In this document: positions 22,228 to 32,641 of the stretch, piece after piece
How positions within the stretch are numbered: the stretch's first letter is position 1
Layout: each line of letters begins with the position of its first letter
Assembly: GCA_963556145.1 (NCBI GenBank)
Contig: OY744463.1
Coordinates: 6,262,001 to 6,326,000, forward strand
Source of the DNA: Hygrocybe punicea
Lineage: Eukaryota > Basidiomycota > Agaricomycetes > Agaricales > Hygrophoraceae
DNA: 64,000 bases
Reading direction: 5' to 3'
Translations under genes and position numbers: made by a program
Notes under the pieces: generated by a model
The model's database searches: none
Told to the model about the DNA's origin: nothing
The model's input: the letters and a program-made list of their open reading frames with translations, nothing else

Positions 22228-23060
22228 GGCTGGAGGCGATGAAGCAATTGGCTGTGATGACTGTGGAGAAGCTGAGACTGATTGTGATAATGCTGCGACA
22301 AAATCTGGAGATGATGCAAATGCTGAGACTGATCCGAACAAAAGCACATTTGATGGAGGTTCTCTGACTCCACCTTTGGTCTCAAAGACCAGATCATGAT
22401 GTCAGACAATAGAGAGGGTATCTGTGGGACCTGAAACAACTGGAGAAGTGGTGTGAAGTACTTGGGATTTACGCGAAGTTGGATATAACATCAAACTGTC
22501 GACAAGGGATGACACAGCATGAGTAGACTTGAAATTCTTGGGTGTTCTAAGTGATGTGATCGATGGGGGACTCTGTAGAGATGGAGAAATTGCAGAGAAA
22601 TGGTTTGCAGATGCTGCTAAGTCAATGGGCAATGATACATTTGAAGGAGAGCAATATCTGTGAATTGGGACACTGGCTGTGGACACAGAAGCAGGGAATG
22701 GCTATGTGATGTAGACGTGATTGATTGCGAAGCTATAGGTACTGGTATAGCACAGGGTGGTGACATCGAAGTCGGAGATGTCACAGATAGAGAAAAAGTT
22801 GCAGATAAGGGAAAAGTCACAGGTGAATTGCAGGGTGATGTATCCTCAGAATAAAATATCACAACCATTGTCTCTGGCTCTATATGGTTGTCTGGGTGAC
22901 CTAATTGTGTCACATAATGTTCGCTGCCTGTTGCAGCATCGGAGATCCCTTGCTTTGGAGCAGAGTACTGCCGTAACATTGCTATCTCCTGCTCTATCTC
23001 AAATATTCGTTGTGCGATCGCCTGTGGGGCTGTTGGAGACTGTGCGATGGTGCAAGGAGC
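22228..23060 (-). pseudogene. Ser/Pro-rich decayed region downstream of gag
   Basis: Minus-strand frames rich in Ser, Pro and His (for example SPSLQSPPSITSLRTP, SLSVTSPTSMSPPCAIPVPI) lie where the younger element at 38432-42978 also has a Ser/Pro-rich extension after gag. No zinc knuckle or protease motif is seen. Confidence 0.45.
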
Positions 23061-23760
23061 TTATAGAGGCCCTGGCTGAGTGACAAAGGTCACGACAATG
23101 GGCTGTGATGGTTGGCACTTCATACAATCGACTATTGTGTGTGTTAGATCCTCTAGAAGATATGCAAAGTCAAATGATGATGTGGATGATGTAGAAGGTG
23201 AATCAGAGGTGCTATGTGAAGCCTGAGGGGCTGAGAATGTTGCAGTCACAGTCACAGTATGGTTTGTATTCACATAATGAAGTACAAAAGTCACAGTGTC
23301 ACGAATGTCATCAAGAGTATAGGGATCATCTGGAAAGTGGTTGGGGAACTTTATTGCAAGATGCAACAGGATTCCAATGTGAAGAGATGCCTGGAAGCCT
23401 CAGAGAAATGCTCAACTCTGTTCTGCTGTGGAGATATGACCTTTCTGAACAAGGAATGTGGAGATGGTGAAGAATGAGTGATAATAGGATCTTAATTTGA
23501 GGATATCACAAATTTCGAGGAGAGACTGCTGGGAGACAAGATTCTCCATATCTGCAATGGACCACATTTGCTCATTATCTGCTCCAGGGTAGAATTGAAA
23601 AATCGCAGCAATGAAATCGGAATAGCTACACCCAGGATCTCCATTAGCAACCTCTGTCCAGAGTTCATAGGTATTGAGATCGACGTAAGTTTGTGCATAT
23701 GATATCTTCTCCTGGTCATTGGACACTCCATACATTAAGAACAAATGGTCTAGTCATCGA
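23061..23760 (-). pseudogene. Gag relic of the old gypsy element
   Basis: On the minus strand 23744-23412 reads QEKISYAQTYVDLNTYELWT, then FIAAIFQFYPGADNEQMWSI and ADMENLVSQQS. This is the capsid pattern also present in the two other gypsy elements here (YELW, then YPG, then a three-residue turn and DL/DM). A shift near 23415 leads to FPNHFPDDPYTLDDIRDTVT (23345-23290), the end of the capsid domain. It is frame-broken. Confidence 0.75.
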
Positions 23761-24101
23761 AATAGCATCGGAGTTGTCATGGGTACTGAGGATTGAAGGT
23801 AGGTGCAGTCTCATCATGTTGGGAGGGCATATAGAAGTCATCCATGGTTGAATGGCATTAGAGGGTCACAGAGAGCTGTGAGATAAGGAATAGAATGAAT
23901 GTGAACAATCGCTGAGGTCAGAGATGTGAGAGATGTCAATTGTATAGTCAGAGATGTCAGATATGTCAAAAATGAGGCTGTAAAATCAAAAGAAGTCATC
24001 GGAATGGAAATCCAGCAGTAGAAGGGAGGAAAACAACAAAATAAGAGAGACTAGGTAGATGAAAATCCAAAATGAATAAACCCTCATGGTGGGCTCCAAA
24101 A

Positions 24102-24746
24102 TGATATGCAATATGTAGCTATAAGAAGGGAATCCTACCACTACTAAAGGTGTAAAGATGCAAGGAAGCTTCAGAAAGCCTACACTAATGTAGGAAAGGA
24201 AAGAGAAGATATAGAAGTGTAAGAGAATCTCAATAGAAGTGTTGTGATCAAAATCAAAGTGGTGTGATCAAAATCAAAGAGTTGCAATAAAATCAAAAGT
24301 TGCAGTGAGATCGAAGGGTTGGACAGTGAGAGAACGTGATAAAATGTGAAGAGAATGGAACTAGGATAAAGGGGAAGCTCTGAGATGAAGGGGGAATAAT
24401 GGTCTGTCTTGATTCTCTGGAGGGTTCTCTGTCTAGTGGCTCATACAGGCAGGTAAATAAGCTGTAAGGACAAAGAAAGAGGGATGAAAGGAAAATACTA
24501 AAAGGAGATATGTGAGATAAAGGGGCATATAAAAGAAAGGATAGATAGAGAGAACAATAAATGAAAATAGAGAACAAAGAGAACAAAGGAAATACTTTGA
24601 AGTGCGATAACTAAATATCTCCAAAGTCACAGAAGATCGCAATAGTCGTGATGTGATTGGAAGGTCAAAGAGTGGTAAGTCGCATCAAATCACAAGGAAT
24701 TGTAAAATATATAAAATCGGAGCTCAGGATGGCTGAGTGCGTATCA
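24102..24746 (-). repeat. 5' LTR of the old gypsy element
   Basis: 645 bp, partner of 20284-20921. On the minus strand the primer-binding-like sequence follows it at 24098-24081. Confidence 0.85.
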
Positions 24747-25373
24747 ATGGCTGTATACCTCAATCATGATGATGCAAAGTTCTTGCTCATCTCGCTGTTT
24801 CTGGAGTCGCAGTAACTGATCCCTAAGTGTTGTGAGCTCCAGTGTCCTTTGTTGAAATCTATCCTGGTATGAGGCTTTCACTGTGACATTCTACACAGTG
24901 CCAGCCAGTGTAAACTGTTCCGAAATGGAATAGTCATTGAGCAGTCCAGAAAGTGATGATGCTATAGCAACCATAGAATCTAATGACGATGCCATAGCCA
25001 AAGTAATCGGGGAAAATAGGGGAGGTTCTGGAGCAGAGTGGATGACAGTGATGGTAGTCATTGGTCAAGATCAACTTGACGAACCTATTATCATCAAACA
25101 ATTGAGACGCAGGTCACGTCAAGTCCTTTCTGGCTTCTCATTTTGGCTCGAAAAACAGAATTCCCAGCCCAAACTACCACTGTGACTTGACTGCAAGGGG
25201 AATTGTCAACAGCCTCAGCCCAGCATTTCAGCTTCCGATCTGGATGTCACTATGACTGACAACAACGTCTGTGTATTGTCCTGTCCCACTGATGGCTATA
25301 TCTGATATGTCTGAAAACAGAATCACGAGACAGGCAATATGACCCAATTGCAACCGGAAGCAGCGACACCACC
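24747..25373. other. Flank with a coiled-coil relic
   Basis: On the minus strand about 24830-24780 reads ELTTLRDQLLRLQKQRDEQE, a probable coiled coil. A plus-strand frame at 24937-25182 is likely antisense noise. Nothing else is supported. Confidence 0.3.
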
Positions 25374-25375
25374 TA

Positions 25376-25755
25376 CAGTATTCAATGGCTCCTTTGAACA
25401 CAAAAATTACCCTCAAATGCCACAGGTAGCCAAATTATCTTGAACAAAATCTGAATAGACAGAAGGTTGCTCATATATCTCAAGACCTCTCATACTAATT
25501 TTTAAAGAAATCTGTTGATACTGGAATGTTTTATGGTCAAAACATGAGTGTTCAAAGGAGTGATCAGATTTCTCTCTACTTTATGAATATTCAGTTTCTA
25601 ATTTTATTGGTGGTTCTGAATAAAAAACAATGTCTAGATAGGTTCAGATAATACGCTGAAGGAATTAGAACATTTTTTAGCAGTAGAAATCAGTACAGAA
25701 TCAATTATATCAGGGTGTTCAAACTGGTAGTGTTCAAAGGAGCCATTGAACACTG
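25376..25755. mobile_element. Tc1/mariner-type MITE, 380 bp
   Basis: The ends CAGTATTCAATGGCTCCTTT (25376) and, from the right, CAGTGTTCAATGGCTCCTTT (25755) form an imperfect inverted repeat of about 27 bases. TA lies on both sides (25374-25375 and 25756-25757). The core is AT-rich and non-coding, with an internal extra copy of gtgttcaaagga near 25550. Confidence 0.85.
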
Positions 25756-25862
25756 TAATGCACCTATGGCTGGACCTAGTCTGACATCCCAACAACACAT
25801 CAGTAAAACAGGGATTCTACTTACTCATCTTAATTGTCTTAGTTCACTTGAGTAAGACCATT

Positions 25863-25919
25863 AAGACAACTAAGATGTGATAAGACAACTAAGATATGAT
25901 AAGACAACTAAGATAGGAT
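25863..25919. repeat. 19-bp tandem repeat, three copies
   Basis: The unit is aagacaactaagat followed by gtgat, atgat or aggat. Confidence 0.85.
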
Positions 25920-25952
25920 AAGTAAGTAGTGACAACTTGGGGTCACAGTTAG

Positions 25953-26334
25953 GAGGAGAGGGAGGGGGATGAGGAGGAGGAGAGGGAGGGGGATGAGGAG
26001 GAGGAGAGGGAGGGGGATGAGGAGGAGGAGAGGGAGGGGGATGAGGAGGAGGAGAGGGAGGGGGATGAGGAGGAGGAGAGGGAGGGGGATGAGGAGGAGG
26101 AGAGGGAGGGGGATGAGGAGGAGGAGAGGGAGGGGGATGAGGAGGAGGAGAGGGAGGGGGATGAGGAGGAGGAGAGGGAGGGGGATGAGGAGGAGGAGAG
26201 GGAGGGGGATGAGGAGGAGGAGAGGGAGGGGGATGAGGAGGAGGAGAGGGAGGGGGATGAGGAGGAGGAGAGGGAGGGGGATGAGGAGGAGGAGAGGGAG
26301 GGGGATGAGGAGGAGGAGAGGGAGGGGGATGAGA
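25953..26334. repeat. 24-bp purine-rich minisatellite, about 16 near-identical copies
   Basis: Tandem gaggaggaggagagggagggggat units with no visible variation in the core. The open frames it creates (PPSPPPHP on one strand, MRRRRGRG on the other) follow from the 24-base unit and are not taken as genes. Confidence 0.95.
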
Positions 26335-26337
26335 GTG

Positions 26338-26745
26338 TAGTGTTACAGTTAAGAATAATATTATATGCTCTATGGAAAATCTACGATGACTTGAACATAA
26401 ATAATTGATATGACCATGAATGTGCTTCACAACTTTCATGTGGAGTGTTGAATTCCTTCACCCTCCTCCTCTTTATCCTCAGCTCCTTTTCCATCTTTCT
26501 CACAAGATGACTCAAGAAAGAAGTTCAGACTGAGAGCAGCAGACAAGGGCTAATAAAATTGAGGATTGCCAACACTCTGAAAATTATAAGCAGCAGGACA
26601 ACGTGATGGTCTGGTTCAAGACGGAAAAGGTAGAGATGGCCAGTAACAGAGAAATTATTGCATTTCTCAACTGTAAGTTCTTAGTCAGAAGATGTGGTAT
26701 GTTTCATGTTTTCAACCATTTCTGTAAGAGAACAGAATGGAGTAG
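26338..26745 (+). repeat. Segmental duplication, copy 1 (empty site for the foldback element)
   Basis: This matches 27552-27644 joined to 33063-33730. Shared landmarks are gtgttacagttaagaataat, the site ttgatatgaccatgaatg (26405-26422), catgtggagtgttg, and a coding-like end (TEKVEMDSDREIIVFLNCK in the other copy). It preserves the site before the foldback insertion. Confidence 0.8.
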
Positions 26746-27550
26746 GGGCTGGAGTAGGGGTTAGTAGATGGAATGGGAGATGGGGATGAAGAGAGGAAGG
26801 GAAAGGGGGAAGGGGGGGTGCAAATGCAAATGGGATAAGAACAGGATGAGGGAGGGAAATGAAGGGGGAGATGAGAATGAGAAGAGGGGAGAGGAGAGGA
26901 ATGCAAATGCAAATTGGGATGAGAACAGGAAGGGGAGGAGGTTGGGCAGGGGCAGGACGATGAGATGGGGATAAGAAGGAGGAGCAGGATGTGGATGTGA
27001 ATGGAGATGAGAATAGGAAGAGGGAGGGGGTTGGTGTGGAGCAGTGAGATAGAGGGGGGGATGCAGACGAGGAGAGAAAGGTGGATGCAGATGTGGATGC
27101 AAATAGGGATGAGCATCAGATGAGGCAGGGGGTTGGGAAGGGTTTGGGGCATTGGGGGGAAGGGTGATGTGAATGGGATGAGAACAGAACTGGGGAGGGG
27201 GTTGGGCAGGGCAATTAAGGGCAAGATGAGGAGGGGAGGGGGAGGAGGATGTGAATGTGAATGTAGATGAGAACAGAAAGATGCAGGGTAGAGGTAGGTT
27301 AATAGAGAGAGTGACAGAGGGGGATGTGGATGTGAATTGGGATGAGAACAACATGAGGAGGAGGAGAGGATGCACATGTGAATGGGAATGTGAACAGGAA
27401 GGGGCCAGGGAATTGAACAGAGGCAGGGGCAGAGGGATTGAGAGGATACAGATGTGGATGTAAATGGGGATGAACACACCAAGGAGGAGGGGGTTGGGCA
27501 GCTACAAGGACAGGGGTATGGAGAGGGGGATGGGGATGAGTGTGATGGAG
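26746..27550. repeat. Degenerate purine-rich tract
   Basis: About 800 bases of impure (g/a)-rich repeats such as gggatgagaacaggaagggg and gtggatgtgaatgg. Long frames on the opposite strand are Ser/Pro/His/Leu low complexity and not supported as genes. Confidence 0.8.
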
Positions 27551-27551
27551 A

Positions 27552-27644
27552 TGAGTGTTACAGTTAAGAATAATATTATATGCTCCATGAAAATTCCACA
27601 ATAACTTTCTTATAATCTTGCTTGAACATAACTAGCTGATATGA
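27552..27644 (+). repeat. Segmental duplication, copy 2, left part
   Basis: It starts gtgttacagttaagaataat and ends in the target duplication tgatatga (27637-27644) of the foldback element; its continuation is at 33063-33730. Confidence 0.8.
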
Positions 27645-28069
27645 CACTTCAGTCAACCACCTAGCCCCAACTAACTAGATGTAACACAACTCTGTAGGTG
27701 TTCCATCTAAGTGTTCATATAACCATGGTACTCCCAAGGACAATTTATTGCCCCAGGGACATTCTGACTGTAGGCAAGCATAGGGTTATATTTTTATCCC
27801 TAGGGACAATTTCCAAAGAAGACCAAGGGCTGAATAGTTATCCCAAGGGATGATTTTGACAAAGGATCATGGCCTGAAATATCATCCCATGGGACATATT
27901 ATAATACCATCAGGGAGAATATATATTTTCCTGGGATATATTCTCAACCAGGTGTTGCCTCAGCTCAAGCTGATGTTTTTTGAAAAATGGCTATAACATT
28001 GTAAATAAAATAGGTAAAATTATGAAAATATTTGTGTGCATAGATTAAAAGGCCTAGGGACTGTAATTC

Positions 28070-28512
28070 CATCCCTTGGGATATTTATTTCATCCCTTGG
28101 GATATTTATTTCGTCCCTTGGGATATTTATTTTGTCCCTTGGAATATTTATTTTATCCCTTGGGCTATTTACTTTATCCCTGGGGATATTTATTCTGTCC
28201 CTTGGGATATTTATTTTATCCCTTGGGCTATTTACTTTATCCCTGGGGATATTTATTCTGTCCCTTGGGATATTTATTTCATCCCTTGGGCTATTTACTT
28301 TATCTCTGGGGATATTTGTTTTATCCGTTGGGATATTTGTTTTATCCCTTGGGATATTTCTTTTATCCCTTGGGATATTTATTTTATCCCTGGGGATATT
28401 TATTCCGTCCCTTGGGATATTTATTTCATCCCTTGGGCTATTTACTTTATCTCTGGGGATATTTGTTTTATCCCTTGGGACATTTATTTTATCCCTTGGG
28501 ATATTTATTTTA
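28070..28512. repeat. 21-bp minisatellite, left arm
   Basis: About 21 copies of cccttgggatatttattttat with variants (ggctatttacttt, ctggggatatt). The frames it opens (LGIFILS on plus, INIPRDK on minus) come from the 21-base period. Confidence 0.95.
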
Positions 28513-28754
28513 CCTGAGAAAAGCCCATGGGACATATAGAATATCTCATGGGACATATAAAATATCCCTTGGAATATTTACTTTACTCAAAAAAGCTCCA
28601 ATCTACAGCCTGAGGCTGGGACTGCCTGCTTGCTCAGCATCTGCCAAGTCACACAATAATAATCATAGCAATATAATTTTAATTTACCAACCACTCAAAA
28701 TAGATATAGCAAATTAAATAATTATTTTACCTAACTACATGGTATTCTAATTTA

Positions 28755-28950
28755 TCAGGGGAGAGACAGGGAGGTGGAGGAGAGGAGAGGAGAGGGGGGA
28801 ATGGCAGGGGGAATGGGGATGAGCAGGGGGAGAAGGGGCAGGAGGTAGATGGGAGGTGGGGATGGTGGATGGACAGCACATAGGCAGGGGGAGAAGGGGT
28901 AGGAGACAGCCAGGGGGAGGAGGGGGAGGGGAAAGGAGGGAAAGGACCAA
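28755..28950. repeat. Purine-rich tract of the left arm
   Basis: A g/a-rich stretch (ggagaggagaggggggaatg and similar), mirrored by the c/t-rich 31775-31975. It lies just outside the GTATGT donor of the arm's GAC-rich exon, where a polypyrimidine intron would be expected. Confidence 0.8.
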
Positions 28951-29257
28951 CAATACATACCGGTGTTCCCCTGGTGTCCACGCCCCTCCGCGTCCTCGCC
29001 CTTGTCCTTGTCCTTGTCCTTGTCGTCCCCGTCGTCCTTGTCGCCCCAGTCCCCGTCGTCCTTGTCGTCCCGGTCCTCGTCCCCGTACCCATCCGCCTTG
29101 TCCTCGTCCTCGTCGTCCCCATCCCCGTCGTCCTTGTCCTTGTCCTCGTAGTCCCCGTCCCCGTCCTCGTCCTCGTCGTTACCGCGTGGCCCTGTTCCCG
29201 TTCATGTTGTCGTTGCCGTCCTCGTCCCCGTTTCCGTCCTTGTCGTCCCTGTTGCCG

Positions 29258-29982
29258 TCATCCTTGTTGTCCCGGGCTCCGTGGTCCTCGTCGTCCCGTT
29301 CCCCTGTCCCGGTCATCCTCGTTTCCATCGTCCGTTGCCCCATCCCCGTTCCCGTGTTCGCTGTCCTCGTCGTCATCCTCGTCCTCGTCCCCGTTTCCGT
29401 CCTCGTCGTCCCTGCTGCCGTCATCCCGTTCCCTGTCCCGGTCGTTCTCGTTTCTGTCGTCCGTGGTTCCCGTCCGCCCGCTGTCCTCGTCTTCGTTTCC
29501 TCGTCCGTGTCGTGGTTCCCGTTCCCATTGCCGTCGACTTCCCCTTTCACGCCGTGGTCGCATTCGTTTGTTTACCCCGTCGTCCTCATTCCCGTCGTCC
29601 TCGTTCTTGCTGTCGTAGTGGGCCTGGGTTGTCCCCGTTCTCGGCTGCATACCGTCTCCTTGTCGCCTGTATGCGCATCTGCTTGTTGCTGTTGCCGCGT
29701 TCGCGTTCGTTTGGCACAAGGGTGAGGGAAAAAAACCTACAAGTGTGTTTAAGTAGTCAGTAGAATGAAGAAAAAAGATAAAGAATAATTACCTGGGGTG
29801 CTCTGGCATCTGCACCCGTTGTCGCGTCGTTGTTGAAAACAAAGTCTTGTTGAACTCGCGCATGAGAATTTCAACCGGGATTTGCCGATATCCCAAACGG
29901 GGTCAAGTTGCCATATAGGAAGGGTGGCTGGATTTTCTTATTATTATTACATGTACTACAGCACATAAATGGCCAGGGCAAG
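29258..29982 (-). CDS. Putative spliced low-complexity ORF, left arm of the 27.6-kb element
   Basis: On the minus strand exon 1 (29982-29793) and exon 2 (29736-29258) join across a 56-base intron with GTAATT..TTGTAG ends into 222 codons. Exon 1 includes IWQLDPVWDIGKSRLKF. Exon 2 begins FFPSPLCQTNANAATATSR and becomes Asp/Glu/Asn/Arg/Gly-rich (DDEDGNGDEDEDDDEDSEHG). The splice positions, though not the residues of exon 1, are conserved with the element at 55-64 kb. Another frame of exon 1 resembles that element better (PRLGYRQIPVEI) but contains a stop, so coding is uncertain. No known domain. Confidence 0.4.
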
Positions 29983-30217
29983 ACCCTGAAGAGATTTAAG
30001 TATGCTATACCTACCCCACAGGGAGTTTTTGTATTTTATTTCATTTTATATGGGGAGATATTCACAATGCATTCTATGCCTCTGCCAAAAATGGACCCTT
30101 AAACACCTAACTTTGCGACTACAGGTCTGAAAAATCTAAAATTAATTCTAGGGGTACTAGGGAAGGTGTATATTGTGTTCCAGACAAGTGCCTGGTAGTT
30201 GGTGGTGTAGGGAATGT

Positions 30218-30299
30218 GTTGTAGCCAAAATATTATGAACTTGTCACTCACATTCGATTCATGATTATATGGGACTTTTGATTGTCTAGCCACAATGCA
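30218..30299. repeat. 82-bp sequence repeated on both sides of the gap
   Basis: It is identical to 30400-30481 in direct orientation, whereas everything outside it is inverted. This fits two contig ends that both contain the palindrome loop. Confidence 0.9.
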
Positions 30300-30399
30300 N
30301 NNNNNNNNNNNNNNNNNNNNNNNNNNNNNNNNNNNNNNNNNNNNNNNNNNNNNNNNNNNNNNNNNNNNNNNNNNNNNNNNNNNNNNNNNNNNNNNNNNN
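30300..30399. other. Assembly gap of 100 N at the palindrome centre
   Basis: A run of exactly 100 N between two identical 82-bp ends, so the true gap may be zero or negative. Confidence 0.99.
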
Positions 30400-30744
30400 G
30401 TTGTAGCCAAAATATTATGAACTTGTCACTCACATTCGATTCATGATTATATGGGACTTTTGATTGTCTAGCCACAATGCAAAGATCCAAATCCATTTTG
30501 GCTACAACACATTCCCTACACCACCAACTACCAGGCACTTGTCTGGAACACAATATACACCTTCCCTAGTACCCCTAGAATTAATTTTAGATTTTTCAGA
30601 CCTGTAGTCGCAAAGTTAGGTGTTTAAGGGTCCATTTTTGGCAGAGGCATAGAATGCATTGTGAATATCTCCCCATATAAAATGAAATAAAATACAAAAA
30701 CTCCCTGTGGGGTAGGTATAGCATACTTAAATCTCTTCAGGGTC

Positions 30745-31415
30745 TTGCCCTGGCCATTTATGTGCTGTAGTACATGTAATAATAATAAGAAAATCCAGCC
30801 ACCCTTCCCTATATGGCAACTTGACCCCGTTTGGGATATCGGCAAATCCCGGTTGAAATTCTCATGCGCGAGTTCAACAAGACTTTGTTTTCAACAACGA
30901 CGCGACAACGGGTGCAGATGCCAGAGCACCCCAGGTAATTATTCTTTATCTTTTTTCTTCATTCTACTGACTACTTAAACACACTTGTAGGTTTTTTTCC
31001 CTCACCCTTGTGCCAAACGAACGCGAACGCGGCAACAGCAACAAGCAGATGCGCATACAGGCGACAAGGAGACGGTATGCAGCCGAGAACGGGGACAACC
31101 CAGGCCCACTACGACAGCAAGAACGAGGACGACGGGAATGAGGACGACGGGGTAAACAAACGAATGCGACCACGGCGTGAAAGGGGAAGTCGACGGCAAT
31201 GGGAACGGGAACCACGACACGGACGAGGAAACGAAGACGAGGACAGCGGGCGGACGGGAACCACGGACGACAGAAACGAGAACGACCGGGACAGGGAACG
31301 GGATGACGGCAGCAGGGACGACGAGGACGGAAACGGGGACGAGGACGAGGATGACGACGAGGACAGCGAACACGGGAACGGGGATGGGGGCAACGGACGA
31401 TGGAAACGAGGATGA
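30745..31415 (+). CDS. Putative spliced low-complexity ORF, right arm of the 27.6-kb element
   Basis: This mirrors the left-arm frame: exon 1 30745-30934, intron 30935-30990, exon 2 30991-31415, 204 codons. It ends earlier than the left-arm version because of a two-base difference near 31385 (ggggcaac against gggggcaac), giving NGRWKRG at the C-terminus. The two arms thus encode divergently oriented copies that start near the palindrome centre. The GAC-rich stretch continues past the stop to a GTATGT donor-like site at 31769. Coding is uncertain for the reasons given for the left arm. Confidence 0.4.
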
Positions 31416-31774
31416 CCGGGACAGGGGAACGGGACGACGAGGACCACGGAGCCCGGGACAACAAGGATGACGGCAACAGGGACGACAAGGACGGAAACGG
31501 GGACGAGGACGGCAACGACAACATGAACGGGAACAGGGCCACGCGGTAACGACGAGGACGAGGACGGGGACGGGGACTACGAGGACAAGGACAAGGACGA
31601 CGGGGATGGGGACGACGAGGACGAGGACAAGGCGGATGGGTACGGGGACGAGGACCGGGACGACAAGGACGACGGGGACTGGGGCGACAAGGACGACGGG
31701 GACGACAAGGACAAGGACAAGGACAAGGGCGAGGACGCGGAGGGGCGTGGACACCAGGGGAACACCGGTATGTA

Positions 31775-31975
31775 TTGTTGGTCCTTTCCCTCCTTTCCCC
31801 TCCCCCTCCTCCCCCTGGCTGTCTCCTACCCCTTCTCCCCCTGCCTATGTGCTGTCCATCCACCATCCCCACCTCCCATCTACCTCCTGCCCCTTCTCCC
31901 CCTGCTCATCCCCATTCCCCCTGCCATTCCCCCCTCTCCTCTCCTCTCCTCCACCTCCCTGTCTCTCCCCTGATA
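31775..31975. repeat. Polypyrimidine tract, right arm
   Basis: A c/t-rich stretch (tcctttcccctccccctcct and similar) mirrored by 28755-28950. Confidence 0.8.
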
Positions 31976-32215
31976 AATTAGAATACCATGTAGTTAGGTA
32001 AAATAATTATTTAATTTGCTATATCTATTTTGAGTGGTTGGTAAATTAAAATTATATTGCTATGATTATTATTGTGTGACTTGGCAGATGCTGAGCAAGC
32101 AGGCAGTCCCAGCCTCAGGCTGTAGATTGGAGCTTTTTTGAGTAAAGTAAATATTCCAAGGGATATTTTATATGTCCCATGAGATATTCTATATGTCCCA
32201 TGGGCTTTTCTCAGG

Positions 32216-32641
32216 TAAAATAAATATCCCAAGGGATAAAATAAATGTCCCAAGGGATAAAACAAATATCCCCAGAGATAAAGTAAATAGCCCAAGGGAT
32301 GAAATAAATATCCCAAGGGACGGAATAAATATCCCCAGGGATAAAATAAATATCCCAAGGGATAAAAGAAATATCCCAAGGGATAAAACAAATATCCCAA
32401 CGGATAAAACAAATATCCCCAGAGATAAAGTAAATAGCCCAAGGGATGAAATAAATATCCCAAGGGACAGAATAAATATCCCCAGGGATAAAGTAAATAG
32501 CCCAAGGGATAAAATAAATATCCCAAGGGACAGAATAAATATCCCCAGGGATAAAGTAAATAGCCCAAGGGATAAAATAAATATTCCAAGGGACAAAATA
32601 AATATCCCAAGGGACAAAATAAATATCCCAAGGGATGGAAT
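32216..32641. repeat. 21-bp minisatellite, right arm
   Basis: The inverted partner of 28070-28512, shorter by about one 21-base unit. Confidence 0.95.

Larger units (their letters stand above)
20284..24746 (-). mobile_element. Old gag-only Ty3/gypsy-type LTR element, minus strand
   Basis: Two direct repeats, 20284-20921 and 24102-24746, each start TGATATGCA and end TGC(A/G)TATCA, the inverted TG..CA termini of LTRs. They differ at many positions, so the insertion is old. On the minus strand a primer-binding-like TGGAGCCCACCATGAGGG (24098-24081) follows the 5' LTR. The interior of 3.2 kb holds a gag relic and Ser/Pro-rich frames but no protease, reverse transcriptase or integrase. No target duplication is visible (tacag against atggc). 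It is interrupted by a hAT-like element at 21530. Confidence 0.8.

Noticed and set aside
20279..24751. 5-bp target duplication for the old gypsy element
   Set aside because: tacag and atggc do not match.
25953..26334. CRISPR-like array
   Set aside because: The units are contiguous with no unique spacers and the genome is fungal.
25870..26439. Proline-rich (PPSPPPHP) and arginine-rich (MRRRRGRG) frames of more than 120 codons
   Set aside because: They are frames through a 24-bp minisatellite; a unit divisible by three keeps all frames open and no flanking gene structure supports them.
26712..27482. Ser/Pro/His/Leu-rich frames of about 250 codons
   Set aside because: Purine-strand bias of a degenerate minisatellite explains the lack of stops; no start context, introns or motif.
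28020..28717. Repeat frames LGIFILS, NIPRDKI and GYLFCPL in the 21-bp array
   Set aside because: Three overlapping frames on both strands are all open because of the 21-base period, and the same occurs in the other arm.
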